DNA of 64,000 nucleotides from Setaria digitata (taxonomy: Eukaryota > Nematoda > Chromadorea > Rhabditida > Setariidae), in assembly GCA_003640385.1 (NCBI GenBank), contig RCAB01000040.1:1-64000 (forward strand), in the 5' to 3' direction. Position numbers and translations under genes: made by a program. Within the stretch, counting starts at the first letter, position 1, and the number at the start of each line of letters is the position of its first letter. The notes under the pieces were generated by a model. That model was not told the origin of the DNA. It searched no databases and saw only the letters and a list, made by a program, of their open reading frames with translations. Below, piece after piece: positions 12,901 to 26,608 of the stretch.

Positions 12901-13210
12901 TCTTCCATTCCATTCTTCATTTTTATTCACTGATTCATTCTTTCCATACCTTGATATATATTGATTGGTTTCATCTATTTCATGATAAACGGCCGAAAGA
13001 CACTGAAAATGAGTACAAACTACCACCGATTTCATGCTAATTAAGGTTTAATTAAGTGCTAGTATGACAGATGAAGTTGAATGGAGTGGAAAGCAAAAGG
13101 AATTGCTGAAAGTGATTGGGATTAAACCTATGTTAAATTTTTTTTTCTTTAGTAATTGTAGTTATTGACGTTGAAAATAAACTTCATAATTACTAGATAG
13201 CTTTAGCTTC

Positions 13211-13244
<34 letters not shown>

Positions 13245-13245
13245 N
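13211..13245. repeat. Poly(T) tract containing one N
   Basis: About 33 T with an N at 13245, so the true length is uncertain. It is a likely sequencing or assembly weak point. Confidence 0.8.
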
Positions 13246-14407
13246 TTCACTTTTCTCGTCAACTTTACTAAATTCAACATTATCAGTTCTGATTAATCAC
13301 TTTGTGCGAAATAAGATGGACACATCTCTAAGCTCTATAACAGTCATAAAATCTGCTAAAAATGTTTTAAAATTTTCTTTGAACCAAAAAAAAAAATTCA
13401 CATAAATCTCTTGTCATTTCATATTTTCATTTTGAACAGCTCCTAGTCAATCAGCTATTGTGCATTTTTTTTAACATTTCGTGTGTTCAGTCATCCATTC
13501 ATCAGATGACTTTTTTGTTCGCTTTTTCTTATGTTTTGGATGGAAAAATAGGTTCAGCCGTTGTTGAAAACACACAACAAAGATGGAAAAATATTTCACA
13601 TACTGATGGATAGATGCCTCACTTCCAAAAATGACGAATAATACGTACGTAGAACCGAGGAAAGTACGAGAGATTGCGAAAAATCAACGCTGATAGATCT
13701 GCGTGGAGAAAGATAACCTTAAATAGACCATTGGATTACTTTCCCGTTAGGCTTAAAAAAGGCTAAGCAAAAAAAAAAAGAAAAAAAATATAAAAGAATG
13801 TGGTAACAGACGTCTGTATTCTTAATTATGTAGAATTTTTCGAGAAGTTAGCGTAAAGTAATATTACGAGGTAGAACTGTAAACGAATAATTTAGAAAAA
13901 AAAGAAAAGTAATGAAATTTTAAAAGAAACTAACGAACGATTTCTTATTTAGCAGTGGCTTTATAAGAATTAGGTTGAATTAAATGAAACATTGTAGTTT
14001 CTCCCTAGGCCAGAAACTTTGAAGCAAATTTCAATGAATATAGACAAAGTTTTTGGACTGAATTTCCCTTCTTGAATAATTTTTTCAAAAGTTTCGTAAA
14101 ATAGCCACGAAACAGAAAGGACACATGTGAGAAATAGAAAATCAGCTAGCCTAGACAGTTCAGGTGCAGTAAGATATTGATTCTTTTTTCATTGTTTTAC
14201 TGAAAGTTTTAAGTAGTAGCTGTCTGTTCCTAGTAAATGCAAATAAATTTTGATTAAATAACAAGCAAAAAATTTGAAAATGGCTGGTGAAGCATTTTAA
14301 GATAATCATATTGTCCAGTTCGAAAAGTAAGAAAAGATTAGGTTAGAACGGGAGAGAGAAGGGGAACGAGAGAAGGGATAAGTTGATAAATACTTTATTT
14401 AAAAATG

Positions 14408-14411
<4 letters not shown>

Positions 14412-14446
<35 letters not shown>
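14412..14446. repeat. (TA)n microsatellite
   Basis: An almost uninterrupted TA dinucleotide array of about 35 bases. Confidence 0.85.
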
Positions 14447-17400
14447 AGATTGTTTCAAAAATGATAAGAACCGCTTTCTTATCATTCCTAAAACGAATAT
14501 CAGCAAAAAAAAAAAATTTCAAATGAGATCCATTTCCCTTCCTTTTTTGTAAATGTACTGATTCACAACATAATTTTAGTTCACGCTACTGTTATTTTAT
14601 TGATTATGGGTTATTTATGATTAAAAAGCTTTCAATTAATCCTTTAATATATAATACGATGGGAATATCCTCCACCATTCTACACTTATTTGTGTGCTAA
14701 TCATTAATCAATAGAGTTATTTTACTTGAAATCATTCTACATATATGATATTATGTACTTGAGCTTGTACCAAATTTTAAAGCAGCAATCATATGGAATA
14801 TTTAGATTTTTGAGATTATGGAATAGAATTTAAAAAAAAAAAAGAAAAGAAAAAGTAATCATTTACTATTCGACAGAAGAGAATGAGAAAATATAAATGG
14901 TGAAATAAAAAATTTGAGTGGTAATGAAAATAATTTTTTTTTTTTGCTTCACAATCGATGATTGAATAATTATTTACTGCATGGCATAAGGCAATTTGTA
15001 TCAATGATTATTGACTTATAGGTCGTTTACCAGTAGTAATTTATTGTGGTTCACTGAATTTTTCCATTGTATTTTAGTTATTCCTTGCCCTTCTCTCTTC
15101 TCCTCTAACTTTTCCCGTTTCCTCCCGCATATTTCAATGATAAAATCTTATGAAAAGCCTTTTCCTGCTTTCTGCTTTCAATTTTCCATTTTTAGTAATC
15201 CAGAATTTTGGATAATTAATGATAACAATCAAAGAAAATAGTAGAAAATGTTAATTGTTGTTTCTGTAGCATTATCTAGGGAATCTCCGAAAATTTTCTC
15301 GAAAACGCGTATTGTACTTATCTGTTGAAGTAAAAATAACAGAGGCTTCCCGAAATGTGGAAGTAATAACAAATTATGAAATCTAAAATCCTTTCTTTTG
15401 ATTACAAAATGTGCCAATAATGGTATTTTTTGTAATTATATAATAGTTAATATTTTTGAATAAAACTTTACTTTTTTAAAATTTAGAGATGCAATATATT
15501 TGATTTTATTCATTTTTTTGTCATATATTTAATTTTATTTCCTTTCTGAATTTTAACATGTGGGATCGTTTGTTAACTAATTTAAGATCTGCTTAAATTA
15601 TCATTAGCATTTTGATGTCCCATTCTTTATCAATGCTGTAGGGGGAATCTTTTGAAAATTCATCTTCAATAATATTTTATCCTAGCAAGCAAAATATTTT
15701 ATTTAACGTTTAATGGGAATTTAAAGATAATAGAACAAATTATGAATTTTTTTTCCTTTGTTTTGCAAATTCACATCAGTTTCTTCAGTAGATAAAACTT
15801 CTTTAAAATTTTTCAGTAAAATGCCAAATTAGTTTAATACATCGCCGTCCAGAAGGAAATGTTGACGTTTCAGGAATTCAATTTTGATTTGTAAGTTTGA
15901 ATTTTAACTGCACAAAAATGAAAGAATTAAACCGAATTAAAGCAGTAATTCTCCATATTTTTTTTTCATATCTACGATAAAATTAATTCGCATGACAACA
16001 TTCAATTTGCATCATGAAATTTGAATTTCATAGTGGTATATATACGGCCAAAGTCTACTAATCCGCAAAATTTGCTTAACATTGAAAGCTTAAAAGCTTA
16101 AATTAGCTTCTTTGGCAAGAAATGCTTTGGTTATTTCAAGAATTTCTAAATTTTTTCTTTTTTTCTTTCGAAAATATCTTAATCGAATTTAAACCAATCA
16201 GTATCTCACTTCGGTTCCATAAATTTTACGCCATATTTTCATGTTAGCATATATTTGGATTAGGAATATCATCCGTATATACGAATGCCTCTCTGTCACA
16301 TACGTAACTTGAAAGTAACCTACTGTTGAAATAGTACACATTCCATAACGAGTAAGAAATTTTAACGATTAATCCTTTTTTTTTTTCCTTTCCTTTTTAA
16401 ATTATGTTATCTTGTTCGATGTTATTCAACCTTCCAAAGGTTTGTTTGCCATTTACTGATGATGAATTTATCCGACTCAATCTTCCCATTGATAGTTAAT
16501 TATTTTTTTTTTAAAGGTCAAAAAATGAATTTGGAAATTTTGGTTAAAGGGAAAAACAAGTTCCTTTGAGAACTTTGTTATGTTTGCAGAATTTTTTAAA
16601 GCATGTTAATTATCTAGGAACCGTCTCATGGCCTTGCTTTAGTGGTGATTATTGGATTTACACATGAAATTTTCCAGATTAATTAAGGAAAAATTTAATT
16701 CCGAGAATTTCTCGAATTTTAGTCACTGACACCGTAATTCGTTCCCATGAAAAGCTTGTTAAATCATACCGATTATCCTTAATCAGTCCAGATTTTTTGT
16801 TTGTTTGTTTTTTTTTTTTTTTTTTAGCATCAAGCTCTGATCATATTTTTATTGTGCTACCTGCATTTTATCCAGCAAAGAAATAGATCAATTTGTTCAG
16901 TAATCCGTTTTTTTTTTGAATTTTCATTGTAGCAATACAATAATTTAATCCACAAAATATTCACTATATTTTATTGTTTAATTAGCTGTACTACTGCTTC
17001 TAAAAATAATATTTTTCACTACTGCTTCTTCACTAGCGATACAGTATTATTGTTGCGCCATTTTAATATCACCATTTCCACATTTTGTTTTTTTTTTAAA
17101 TTGGTTTGTTCAATTAATCTGAAAGGTCATTTAATAGACTCCTGTTAATTATTATTCCTATTACATCAGAATTTTTTGAAGCTAAGAATTTGATTCACTT
17201 TCACTAGAAATTTCAGAAACTGATCTGCGGTGATTTTTTTTTGTTTTCATAGTTGATCAGCATTCACTTTACTGAAATGAAAAATTTCTCTCTTTGCTAG
17301 CAATGGATGCCAGTCTTTTGCAAAAATTTCTTACAACTGAAATATTTGTGCTGCTAGATTATTCAGATGATTTCATTATTTACTCATGATTAAAAACAAT

Positions 17401-17875
17401 ATTTTTGGCCTTTTTTGAGGAAAGTAAAATGGAAAATTTTGAAATAGGCTACTAATAGCTTCCTGGCTATTTTTTCTGCTCTCTACAAGTGTTTGGAAGT
17501 TCTGTTGTAAGCGTAAATAAGTTGTTGATGGCGCTATTCGTACTGCTACCGCCATTCCTTTTGCTGCTGTTTTCCTTCCGTTAAGGACGCTAAATATCTG
17601 GTAAAGAGGAGTTATTTGTTGGAGCTGAAGATTCTTCTTGCTAAATGCGCAAAAATATAAAAGGGAAAATTTTTGTTTAGTAGGGAAAAAGCATGAAGAA
17701 AACTGACTGAAAAAATTTGATTATAAACGAGATTAACGAAAGTAATGGTAGTAGCATTATTTTATAAACTAATTCAGAACAGTGATGTTAACTAGAAGTG
17801 ATCCAATGATAATAATGATAACAGTGATGCAATAAATGAAAAGTTCATACCAAGACGCATTAAGTTCAATTTAGC

Positions 17876-18271
17876 ATGTGTAATTCATTTCTGTGGCTAA
17901 CTTTTTCAATTTTATTAAAGCTGCATGCAGCTATACTATTTTTTCCTTTTAGCTTTCTTGATTTCCTTGTGAAGCTCTTTTATTTAACGAAACAGATGTT
18001 CAGTGATATATTACATTATTTAGTCATATTTTTCTGCAATTTCTGGAAATTTTTGCTTACAGATCGAGGAGAAATTCAAAATAATTTGTCAAATCAACTA
18101 GCATTTTATTTTAGCACAGAAAATTTTAAGATTCCAACCAGGGATTTCCTTAGGCAATATTTATCAAAGTTTGAAAGTAAAACTTATAAATTGATAACTT
18201 CAATCCTTCAAGTATTTCTTGCAGTGAAAAAGGATTTCACCGATATGCAACAGCTCATTTGTAATATTTAA
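17876..18271 (+). CDS. Unrecognised 131-codon open frame (weak)
   Basis: The longest non-repetitive single open frame in the gene-poor region. The first half is hydrophobic and rich in F and L, as random AT-rich DNA tends to give. The second half (about residues 62-131) is mixed and more protein-like, with segments such as RDFLRQYLSKFESKTYKLI. There is no recognisable domain, no convincing acceptor at the ATG and no neighbouring exon. It may be chance, a relic or a small lineage-specific gene. Confidence 0.2.
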   Translation: MCNSFLWLTFSILLKLHAAILFFPFSFLDFLVKLFYLTKQMFSDILHYLVIFFCNFWKFLLTDRGEIQNNLSNQLAFYFSTENFKIPTRDFLRQYLSKFESKTYKLITSILQVFLAVKKDFTDMQQLICNI

Positions 18272-20395
18272 AATTCAGTTTTGAGAATTATGCAAATTAA
18301 TCTGATCTTATTTCGAAAATATTGCTTTTATTCATTCATAAAAATGATGACATACATGTGTCGTTATTTGTATCGTGTTGTTGATAAATAATTGATTCCA
18401 CAATCCGACCCAGAAATTATTCCACAACTCGTGACATCATAAGTATTCGCACAAATTTTATTTGAAAAGAAATAAAATAATAAAGAAGGAAAAAATGGCA
18501 GCTATTTTGATTTCAAAGATGAATGTCTAAAAAATGCAGTCTCTCACAATAGCTATGCTAATTGTAATATAATGCATTCAGTCATTGCAATCTTCAAGGC
18601 TAAGTAATTTTTTGAATAAGTGGCATTAAAGTTAAGAAGTTTTAATGCTCGTCAAGGAGTCTATTGAATTAGTTAGATTTAAATAAGCCTACATAATCAT
18701 GCGAGATACTCACTTTTTGTCGCAAACATTTTCGAAGCTAGGTATAAATAAATTGGCCCCTTTTTATCGATTCATTCTCTGCTTTTTTTTTATAAAACTT
18801 TTTTTTTTTAAATATGTATTTGAAATGTTGGAATTTTCTGAAAATTATTCATTGAGTTTTATTATACAATTAAACAGTTGAATTTTGCGCAAATTAATTT
18901 CCTGTCAAATAGTATAATGAAAATTTAGATGCTATTAATTGCAAATTGCCAATTCAAAAACCGCAGTTACACATTTCTTTATAATAGAATGAACATCGAT
19001 TGTTCATCATCAACTGTAACATATAAATTCATTGATAACAGACAAGATTGTTTTAAATTTCATTTAATAGACAATAATAAATCGTGATTTGTTGTTTTCT
19101 GCTATTTACAGCATTTTTTCGTTCCAAAAACACCAAATTTATCTGTTTCTTTTTCTCATGCGAAGCTGTTTCTTTTCTTTTGTTCTTACAAATTATTAAA
19201 GTTTGTTTGAGCTTTTGAATTGTCAAATGTCCAACAAAAAACAACGAAAAAAAAAAAAAAAAATTTAACTTCCAGTAAGGAAGCAACTTATGTATCAGAG
19301 AAAGTGAATTTTGCTGGAAGCCTTTAGCCTTTAGATGGGAGGAGGAATGATGAGTCCATGAATGTGTTGTCGCTTTTAGACTAGCAATTTTCAGGCTATT
19401 TTTCCACCTCTGTGTAATAGCAATGGCAGTTGCATTTCAAGAAAGGCTAAGCACCTTTCGTTTCTTCCTTCCACCTTTCTAACCCTTGCCTTCTCATCAA
19501 TTACAATTAATTAGTCCTCTCTTAAAAATGTATAGAATAAGCTAACCTAATCAGTTTCGATTATATTTTCTCAATTCTTGTGATTGATATTATCATTAAC
19601 ACTCATATCATTTTCACTTTACGCACCGAACAGATTGTCTTTCAACTATTGTTTCTTCCAAAGAGTTATCATTTTGCGTTGATAGAAAATGATAACTAGT
19701 CGTGTTTAAAATTATCCCAATATTTTGTTCTGTTTTTTTTTTTTTTTTAAACTTCAATTCATTAAGACTACAAACGAAAGGTACTATATCTAAAGCAAGT
19801 TTTAGTTGTTCCTGTTATTGTTGCCTTTGTCCTATTTCATTTTTTTTTTCTTAAACTTTCAATTGTTTTTTTTTTATTCGAAAATTATCGTCAGAAAATA
19901 CGAATTAAACAATTTTAATACACATGTTATATGGATTTCTAAACTACTTGTTCAGGATTGAATGACAAAATTTATTTAATTTTTTTGTAAGACCATCCCA
20001 GCTCCGTAGATAGTTTTGGATTGTAAAGAAGCCATTCAAAACTTTAAGGCAGAAAATTTCTACATTTGAAATAGGAAAGAAATTTGGGCACAGTGGCAGT
20101 TTCATCCGTGCATAAATGTTTTGTCTAACAACATTTAATTGTAGGTGAAATTAATTAATTATTGAAAAAATTAAATGATTTTGTACGAGCGAAATATCTC
20201 ACATGATTAGAAATAGCCATGGCATTTTCAACTACTTGCTATCATTTAAAAGTTAAAATATTTGTAAACGGAACATTTCTTTTTTTTGCCGCAAATTGAA
20301 AGTTGAAAAAAAAAAGGTGGATGACAAGAGCAATCCATTTATCTGATTTTTATTTAAAAAAAAAAACAAATCTCTTATCAGATGAATTGAATTGC

Positions 20396-20447
20396 TTATT
20401 GTTACTGACAGTAGCTCATTATTACTGACAGTAGTCAGTAACAATAA
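20396..20447. repeat. 14-bp inverted repeat
   Basis: TTATTGTTACTGAC (20396-20409) is the exact reverse complement of GTCAGTAACAATAA (20434-20447), with a 24-base spacer that carries another ATTACTGACAGTAG copy. It could form a hairpin. No function is visible. Confidence 0.7.
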
Positions 20448-21845
20448 GGCCGTTTCTAATCTGAACGGATATCAAATCTTTTAAGGCTTAGTAAACGCTA
20501 ATGAACACTTGTCATTTGAGAAAAGAACTTCATCTTAAAGTCATCTTTTATTATTGAGATTTAAATTCTAATTGCATGGAAGATTGAACCAGGCTGATTT
20601 TTGATAAAGAACCCCATATGCAATGCTTAGTAGCCTTGTTGATAAACTAACCTTATCTTAGCAGATTAAATTAGTGGTTCTAAAAGTTCTGCCATAATTT
20701 GAATTGGTAACAATTGAAAAGGAAAAAGAAGATTAGCATCCCTTCAGTATAAGGTGAAGATAAATTTTTTAAATTTTACAACAACGTTTCGAGATTGAGC
20801 ATAATGTTCGGGAACAGCTGAGGTATTTGCCGTTATTTAAGACGAATCATTGAGACTGCTGATTATTCTGAGATGCTAATATCGTGTAGTTAGATCCATT
20901 TTTTAAATTATTTACTAATTAGGTGTACAGTTTGCAATTTATTTATTTTTCATCGACACTTTTCATATTTCGTTTGACTGTAGTGTTATCTCTAATTAAT
21001 CAAAACCGCCGATTCACTCATAACTAGAGTAATGCTACCGGTTTACTCTGTTTTGTGACTTTCAAATTCATTTTCGACTATTTACAAAATCTTAAAAGTG
21101 CCAGTAGCATGCAACGAAACTTTGTATTTTAAAACAATACGTTTATTTATTTATAAAATTAATGAAAAATTTATTAAACAATTGTAATGAGATGGCTAGC
21201 AATGCCGAAAATACATTAGATCTCTTTTTTAATGAGAAAAAGCTGAATGAATCAGTTTGGTCATGAAAGTCATCATACCCAGGCAAGCCCTTTTCTTCCT
21301 GTCTTCTAGACTTCATTATTTAATCCTTGCAACGGATCTCATAAAATCATTAGGAAAAATAAGCAATTTGAGATTTATTATTAACGGAGATTGAAATAAA
21401 ATTTCTAGACATTTCGGGAAAAAGGATCCTCCTTTCGATGGATAGAAAATGTATATATTTATATGTATTTTATAGCTTGTGTCAAATATCACTGATCAAA
21501 GGTGTCTTTTTACAGGGAGAAAATGTTTCTACAGTATCACAAACAAATTGATTATTGTTATTGATACTGAAGTTCATTAGAAACAGACTTTGCCTCATTT
21601 ATTTTTCTTTGAAATTCTGTAATTCAAGTTTGTCGGCATCCTTTTCGTTGTATTAATTTGTTCAGAAATAGAGAGAATAGCGAATGAAAAAAATTAACCT
21701 TTTGTTTTTCAGATGAAAGGAGAGAAGACAAAGAAAGTGGAACACAGAATTATAATAAATTTTAACATCTGAAATCGTAACGTTTTAATTCAAAGTTCAT
21801 ATTTTGATTACATCGAGCAATAAACAATAGCAATCAATTTAAAAT

Positions 21846-21868
21846 TGTTATTGTTATTGTTATTATAC
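21846..21868. repeat. Short TTATTG tandem repeat
   Basis: About three to four TTATTG units in a row. A minor simple repeat. Confidence 0.6.
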
Positions 21869-24441
21869 TGAAATAGAAGTTCGTAATAATTTGATAAACC
21901 TATCATGCCAGAATTAGCAAAGAACGCCTTGTGACTTCGACACAGTAACTTTTTGGACATTATATATTAGACATTAAAATTCCTAATCAAGCTTCTAGAA
22001 CGAACTATGTGGTTATTCCTAGACAGCATCTGAGACTTGCCTCTGTAATCGATGTAATTCCCTCTCTGTCTATGATGCTAAGTTTGAGATTTAAGAACGG
22101 GAAATCTGTTGAAAGCAAGATTTTGCAAGCAGAATTCAATATTTTTCCGGAAATATTTATATTTAATATTTCCTTTTCTAATAATATCATTATTATGATA
22201 GGAAAACTTTTTGTAATAATTACGCAGTTAACCAACCACTATTCCTAAGTTGCTCAAAATAATTAATGTTTGTTCCATTACCACACCTAGACCCAAAATA
22301 TTAAGCTGTTCCACGAATTTTTCAATTTCATTTTATCTCAAACATTATAAAGTCTTGCAATTGTATTTATCAAAAGAAAAAAAAAAGACATATGGTCGAG
22401 ATCACTCTTCAAATTCAATTCAGATGCTTTCAAAGGAAATTTTGCTGGGCGAATTGTTTTGATTTAGACAGGCAGATACGACTTAGTCAAGAACGCAGCA
22501 TAAGTCTCACTTAATCTATAGTACGGGACAACCTATCTATAACAATAACTGATATCATAATTAAAGATTACGTTTAACTCTCAGCGGGATTAAATTTTGA
22601 TTCTCTGAGCAAGAAATTGTTCAACCTTTATCAGTATTCTGCATTCATTTTTACTGATATAATAGTTGCAATTATCTGGCGAATTTTAATCGTGATTCAA
22701 AAGTATACGTGGGTACAAGCTTATGCTTTTTGTATTTCCAGATATTTTTACCAACATACTGATTCGATTTCGATTTCAATCTAAAATTTTTTCAGTAGTG
22801 ACATTTTCATTCCACTATTTCCATCATACAATTACACGCACACACGTAAGCATACGTGTATGTGTCATACGATGGCTTCTTCCGTAAGCGTCGTTCTTAC
22901 TTTTTTCTTTTCTTTGATTTTCTTTATTTCTTCATAAATTATTCATTTTTTAATATTATAAATTGTTAATATTTCTGCATTTATGCATTATTTGATTTTA
23001 TGCACTTTTCTTCATTTTTTTTTTTTTCAAAAAAGGAATGAAAAATAATTCATTCCAAGAAAAAAAAAAATGAATGCTTGTAAGGAAAAATGAAATGATC
23101 GGTTATTATGAATGTAATAGCTGAGAGGAATTTAATTAAAAGTTCAAGCACTTTTTTTTTAGTATTTTCATTAAAGATATTGTTTACCTGAATATTCTCA
23201 TAAATAGAAAACATAAGTATAGGGTAAAATTAGAGCTTATAAGATGAGACTTTTCCCAGTTTCCAATTAAATTCATAAATAACATAAAGGAATTTTTTTC
23301 TTTTTATTTTTCAATCTACTAAACTAATTTTATATTTGAAATTTATTCATAACTGGAAGAATAAACAATTATTAGCAAAAAATTGCTCATTGGATACTCA
23401 TATATACTACTGCCGATAAATATTCACCAAAACGACACTTCCATAAATAATCATTAATTTAAATTACTTAACATCCAAAAAATATTAATTTTAAAGTAGT
23501 AGAAATACTAAATAAATAATTCACTTGAGGAATTATTTACTCGGAGCTACCGGAACTAGAACCGATTTAAGAAAATGCTTCTAAAATCGAGTGACACATA
23601 ATTATACTCAAGGAAGAAATTTCAAACTTTTTTATATTTCATAATTTCAATGAATTCAGATTTTTTTCTTTTTTTTTTTTTTTTTTTTTTTTTGACTTTT
23701 CCAACCAAAAGGCATTACCATCGAAATTTGGTGCTGTAATTAAACAATGCTTTAATTCATTACCTGTTCGATACATTAGTGGAAAAACAAACAAAAAAGG
23801 CTTCACGAAATTCAGCTAAGTGGAAGAATTACAAAGGGTGGACAAACGAAATTCCCCTCAGTCGCTGGTAATAAATAACTGATAAAACTCAAAAGTAAGA
23901 AAAACTAACTCGAGAGTAAAAACAACTGCCCAAACAAATATATGCATTACCTTGCTTCATGGTTCAGTTTTTCAGCCTAAACAGAACCATAAACAAAGTA
24001 AGTGTGCCATATACCTCAGGGAATTTGCTAAAATCTCTAACAATCGGGAATCGAGAATCGGTATAACGATGAAGTTGCTCTGTTCAACACAGATAGACAA
24101 GACGAGAGAAAAAATAGGGGAGAGACAGAGGGAGAGAGGGAGAGAGAGGAAAACATAAAAAGATGTTTAAAAAGGAATGAATTGTGGACTTTGACAAAAA
24201 GGGGCAAAAACAAGGGACGAAAATGGAAAAAGAGAAAAACAGTAAGAATGATTAAACTTTTAAATTAAACTTCAGTGAAGATGGGAAAATCTATCTTATT
24301 ATTGCTGCTTGAAAGTCTTCAGAGAGCGTCAAAATACTGACGAAAAAAGAAAATTCATGCATATTTTTCGTGCTGAATTTTGTATTTTATTGTTTAATTT
24401 GCTAGCAAATTAATATTTTCTCACTAATATTTCATTTTTCT

Positions 24442-24472
<31 letters not shown>

Positions 24473-24845
24473 CCATTATCATTGCAACCAGCCTATGCAA
24501 TTAATTAATGCCAATAATTATAAAAGATATTCAGAATGACTGATGATAAACTTTTTGATTTATTTTAATAATTTAACATATTGTTATGTACCATTTGAAA
24601 ACATCCCTGGTGAAAAGAGCAATTTATTACTTATATTTTCAGTGCAAAATAAACCTATATAATTATTACGAAAATTTATTTACTGTAAAATCTCCTATAA
24701 AATTTAGTGAATTACACAAAACAATAAATAGATAGTGAATAATTAAAAAACTTCTAATAGTAATTAATTTATATTTTCAAATCCAAAACTTCATTTTGCT
24801 AATGTTATATCAGTTAGCTATATTTGTTTCTTTTTTTTTTTTTTT

Positions 24846-24864
24846 NNNNNNNNNNNNNNNNNNN
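24846..24864. other. Assembly gap (19 N)
   Basis: Nineteen N directly preceded by a T run and followed by an A run, with a further long T run at about 24928-24955. The gap length is unlikely to be measured, and sequence may be missing here. Confidence 0.95.
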
Positions 24865-24920
24865 AAAAAAAAAAAAAAAAATTCTTCATTTGGCAAAATT
24901 GAAAAGTTCATTACTTTGGC

Positions 24921-24960
<40 letters not shown>

Positions 24961-25765
24961 AACTTCTTTTTCCTATGGAACTCATTAAATGATATTCTTA
25001 TCAGTATCATTTTTCAGTCTGCCTACTATTTCATTAAAGCTAAAAGTCTAGTGATTTAATGAATGATTTGTATCATCAGTGATAAATCTGTACATGTTGT
25101 GTTGAATGTCAAACTTCCGTTGCTATTCAATTTCATTCCTTCACAACGCTTCTTCATTCAGTACTACTATTTCAGCATCGATTTTCTTTGCAAAGCATTC
25201 TTTTCAAATTTACTAAACATCCATTTCATACATATACGCAGACATTCATTACGCTGATCAAACATCAACAATTTTTAGTGTGTAATTTGGCGTACTCCTT
25301 ATTGTTTTCTCATTTTCTTTTCCATTTCATTTCATTATTTTTTAAAACTTTTTTTTTTTTTTTGTTTGGATTTAAAAAAATTAAATTAATAGGAATAGAA
25401 TAATTGATGGGAATTATTCGTCATTTGGAACAACTCAGCACTGCATCATCATCCACTTATTGCTGATCAATTTCATGGAGAATGCAGAATGATGATGAAC
25501 TAGGAGGAATTAGGAATTATTCTAACTAGTCCATTTCCTCTGTCTCGTCTACCTAAACTGTCTACGCTAACAAAATTGAATTTATGTTGTTTTTTTTTTT
25601 TTTTTTTGAGTTGTCATTTGCGTTGAAATTTGGATGTAATTAATGTTGCTTATAATATAAATATTAATTAGTATTACCCTAACATTTACAGTTCTGCAAG
25701 GGTTCAACTTCAACAGATTACAGGGACATTAATCACACAGACACACACACAACATAGACATTGGG

Positions 25766-25876
25766 ATGGATCGTCTAGCCCTAATTTCAAACCGTCGTCG
25801 CAAGCTAAGTGATTTAGACAAGCCTATTGCGTACTTCATTATTGGCATTCTAGACGTGAGGCGAAGAACTACGTAA
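25766..25876 (+). CDS. Possible small ORF or first coding exon
   Basis: A 36-codon frame beginning MDRLALISNRRRKLSDLDK. It is less AT-biased than its surroundings. A GATTACAG acceptor lies about 50 bases upstream, compatible with trans-splicing. A donor-like GAC/GTGAGG occurs in phase 0 near 25855, so this may be a first exon and not a complete peptide. I found no partner exon and recognise no family. Confidence 0.25.
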   Translation: MDRLALISNRRRKLSDLDKPIAYFIIGILDVRRRTT

Positions 25877-26591
25877 ATCAGAAGCTTTTTGTAGATCTTT
25901 ATTTTTTTGAATCCATAATTATGAAATAAATAAATAAATTTTTTTTTTTTTTTTTGAATCTATTCGATTCAAAAATTTCTCTTCTTAATTTAGGAATTGA
26001 TGTGTAATTGTATCTTCCCATCTCTTATTTTGAGCTGGATTTCAAATAAAAAAAAAAAAAATTAGTAAATATTTGCGCTGAGAAGCTAAACGTACTTTAT
26101 GTGATTGGTTAGTTCAGATCAAAGTTGAAAAGTCAAATCGTATTCTCTCAATCCGAGAATTCTTCCTTGATCCAAATCATACATCAAAAAAAAAAAAAAA
26201 GACTTCTTTCCAGTTCCTAAATCTATTATCAAAAACAAGAGCAAAATGAATTATTGCAAAAGTAGTCAGCCAGAATGGCGGCTTCACATAGAAGTTTTGT
26301 ATTGGCATTATCAAAGTTTCTTGTTAAAAAGAATTTAAAAAAAAAAAAAAAAAAAAGGTAGAAGGTAAATAATGCCGTCCGTGCAGTTGTTTCACTCTAA
26401 AGCCTTATATTTAGCCATGTGAATTTTTGAAAAAAAAAAACCTCCATAGCAACGCTTTATTGCGAATGATATAGATTCGAGAGTTGCAATCTCGATATTG
26501 TCTCGAGCATCAGTTAAATTAAAAGAATATAATGAAAAAAAAAAAAAAACAAAATAAACGCTACCAAATTATTTCATTAGTTCATTCCAGA

Positions 26592-26608
26592 GATATATAT
26601 ATATATAC
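26592..26608. repeat. Short (AT)n tract
   Basis: About eight AT units in non-coding DNA. Confidence 0.7.

Larger units (their letters stand above)
7955..17875. other. Gene-poor region, left half
   Basis: About 10 kb upstream of the BMP-like gene. No exon set can be assembled here. It holds poly(A)/poly(T) runs, a minus-strand open frame at 9109-9303 (listed separately), a purine-rich and G-rich patch at 9520-9830, CCATC-type repeats near 9925-9995, a (TA)n tract near 14412 and a T run with one N at 13211-13245. It may include distal regulatory DNA of the BMP-like gene. Confidence 0.5.

Noticed and set aside
22005..22248. Overlapping open frames of about 76-79 codons on both strands
   Set aside because: They are complementary shadows of each other with no family, splice site or transcript signal.
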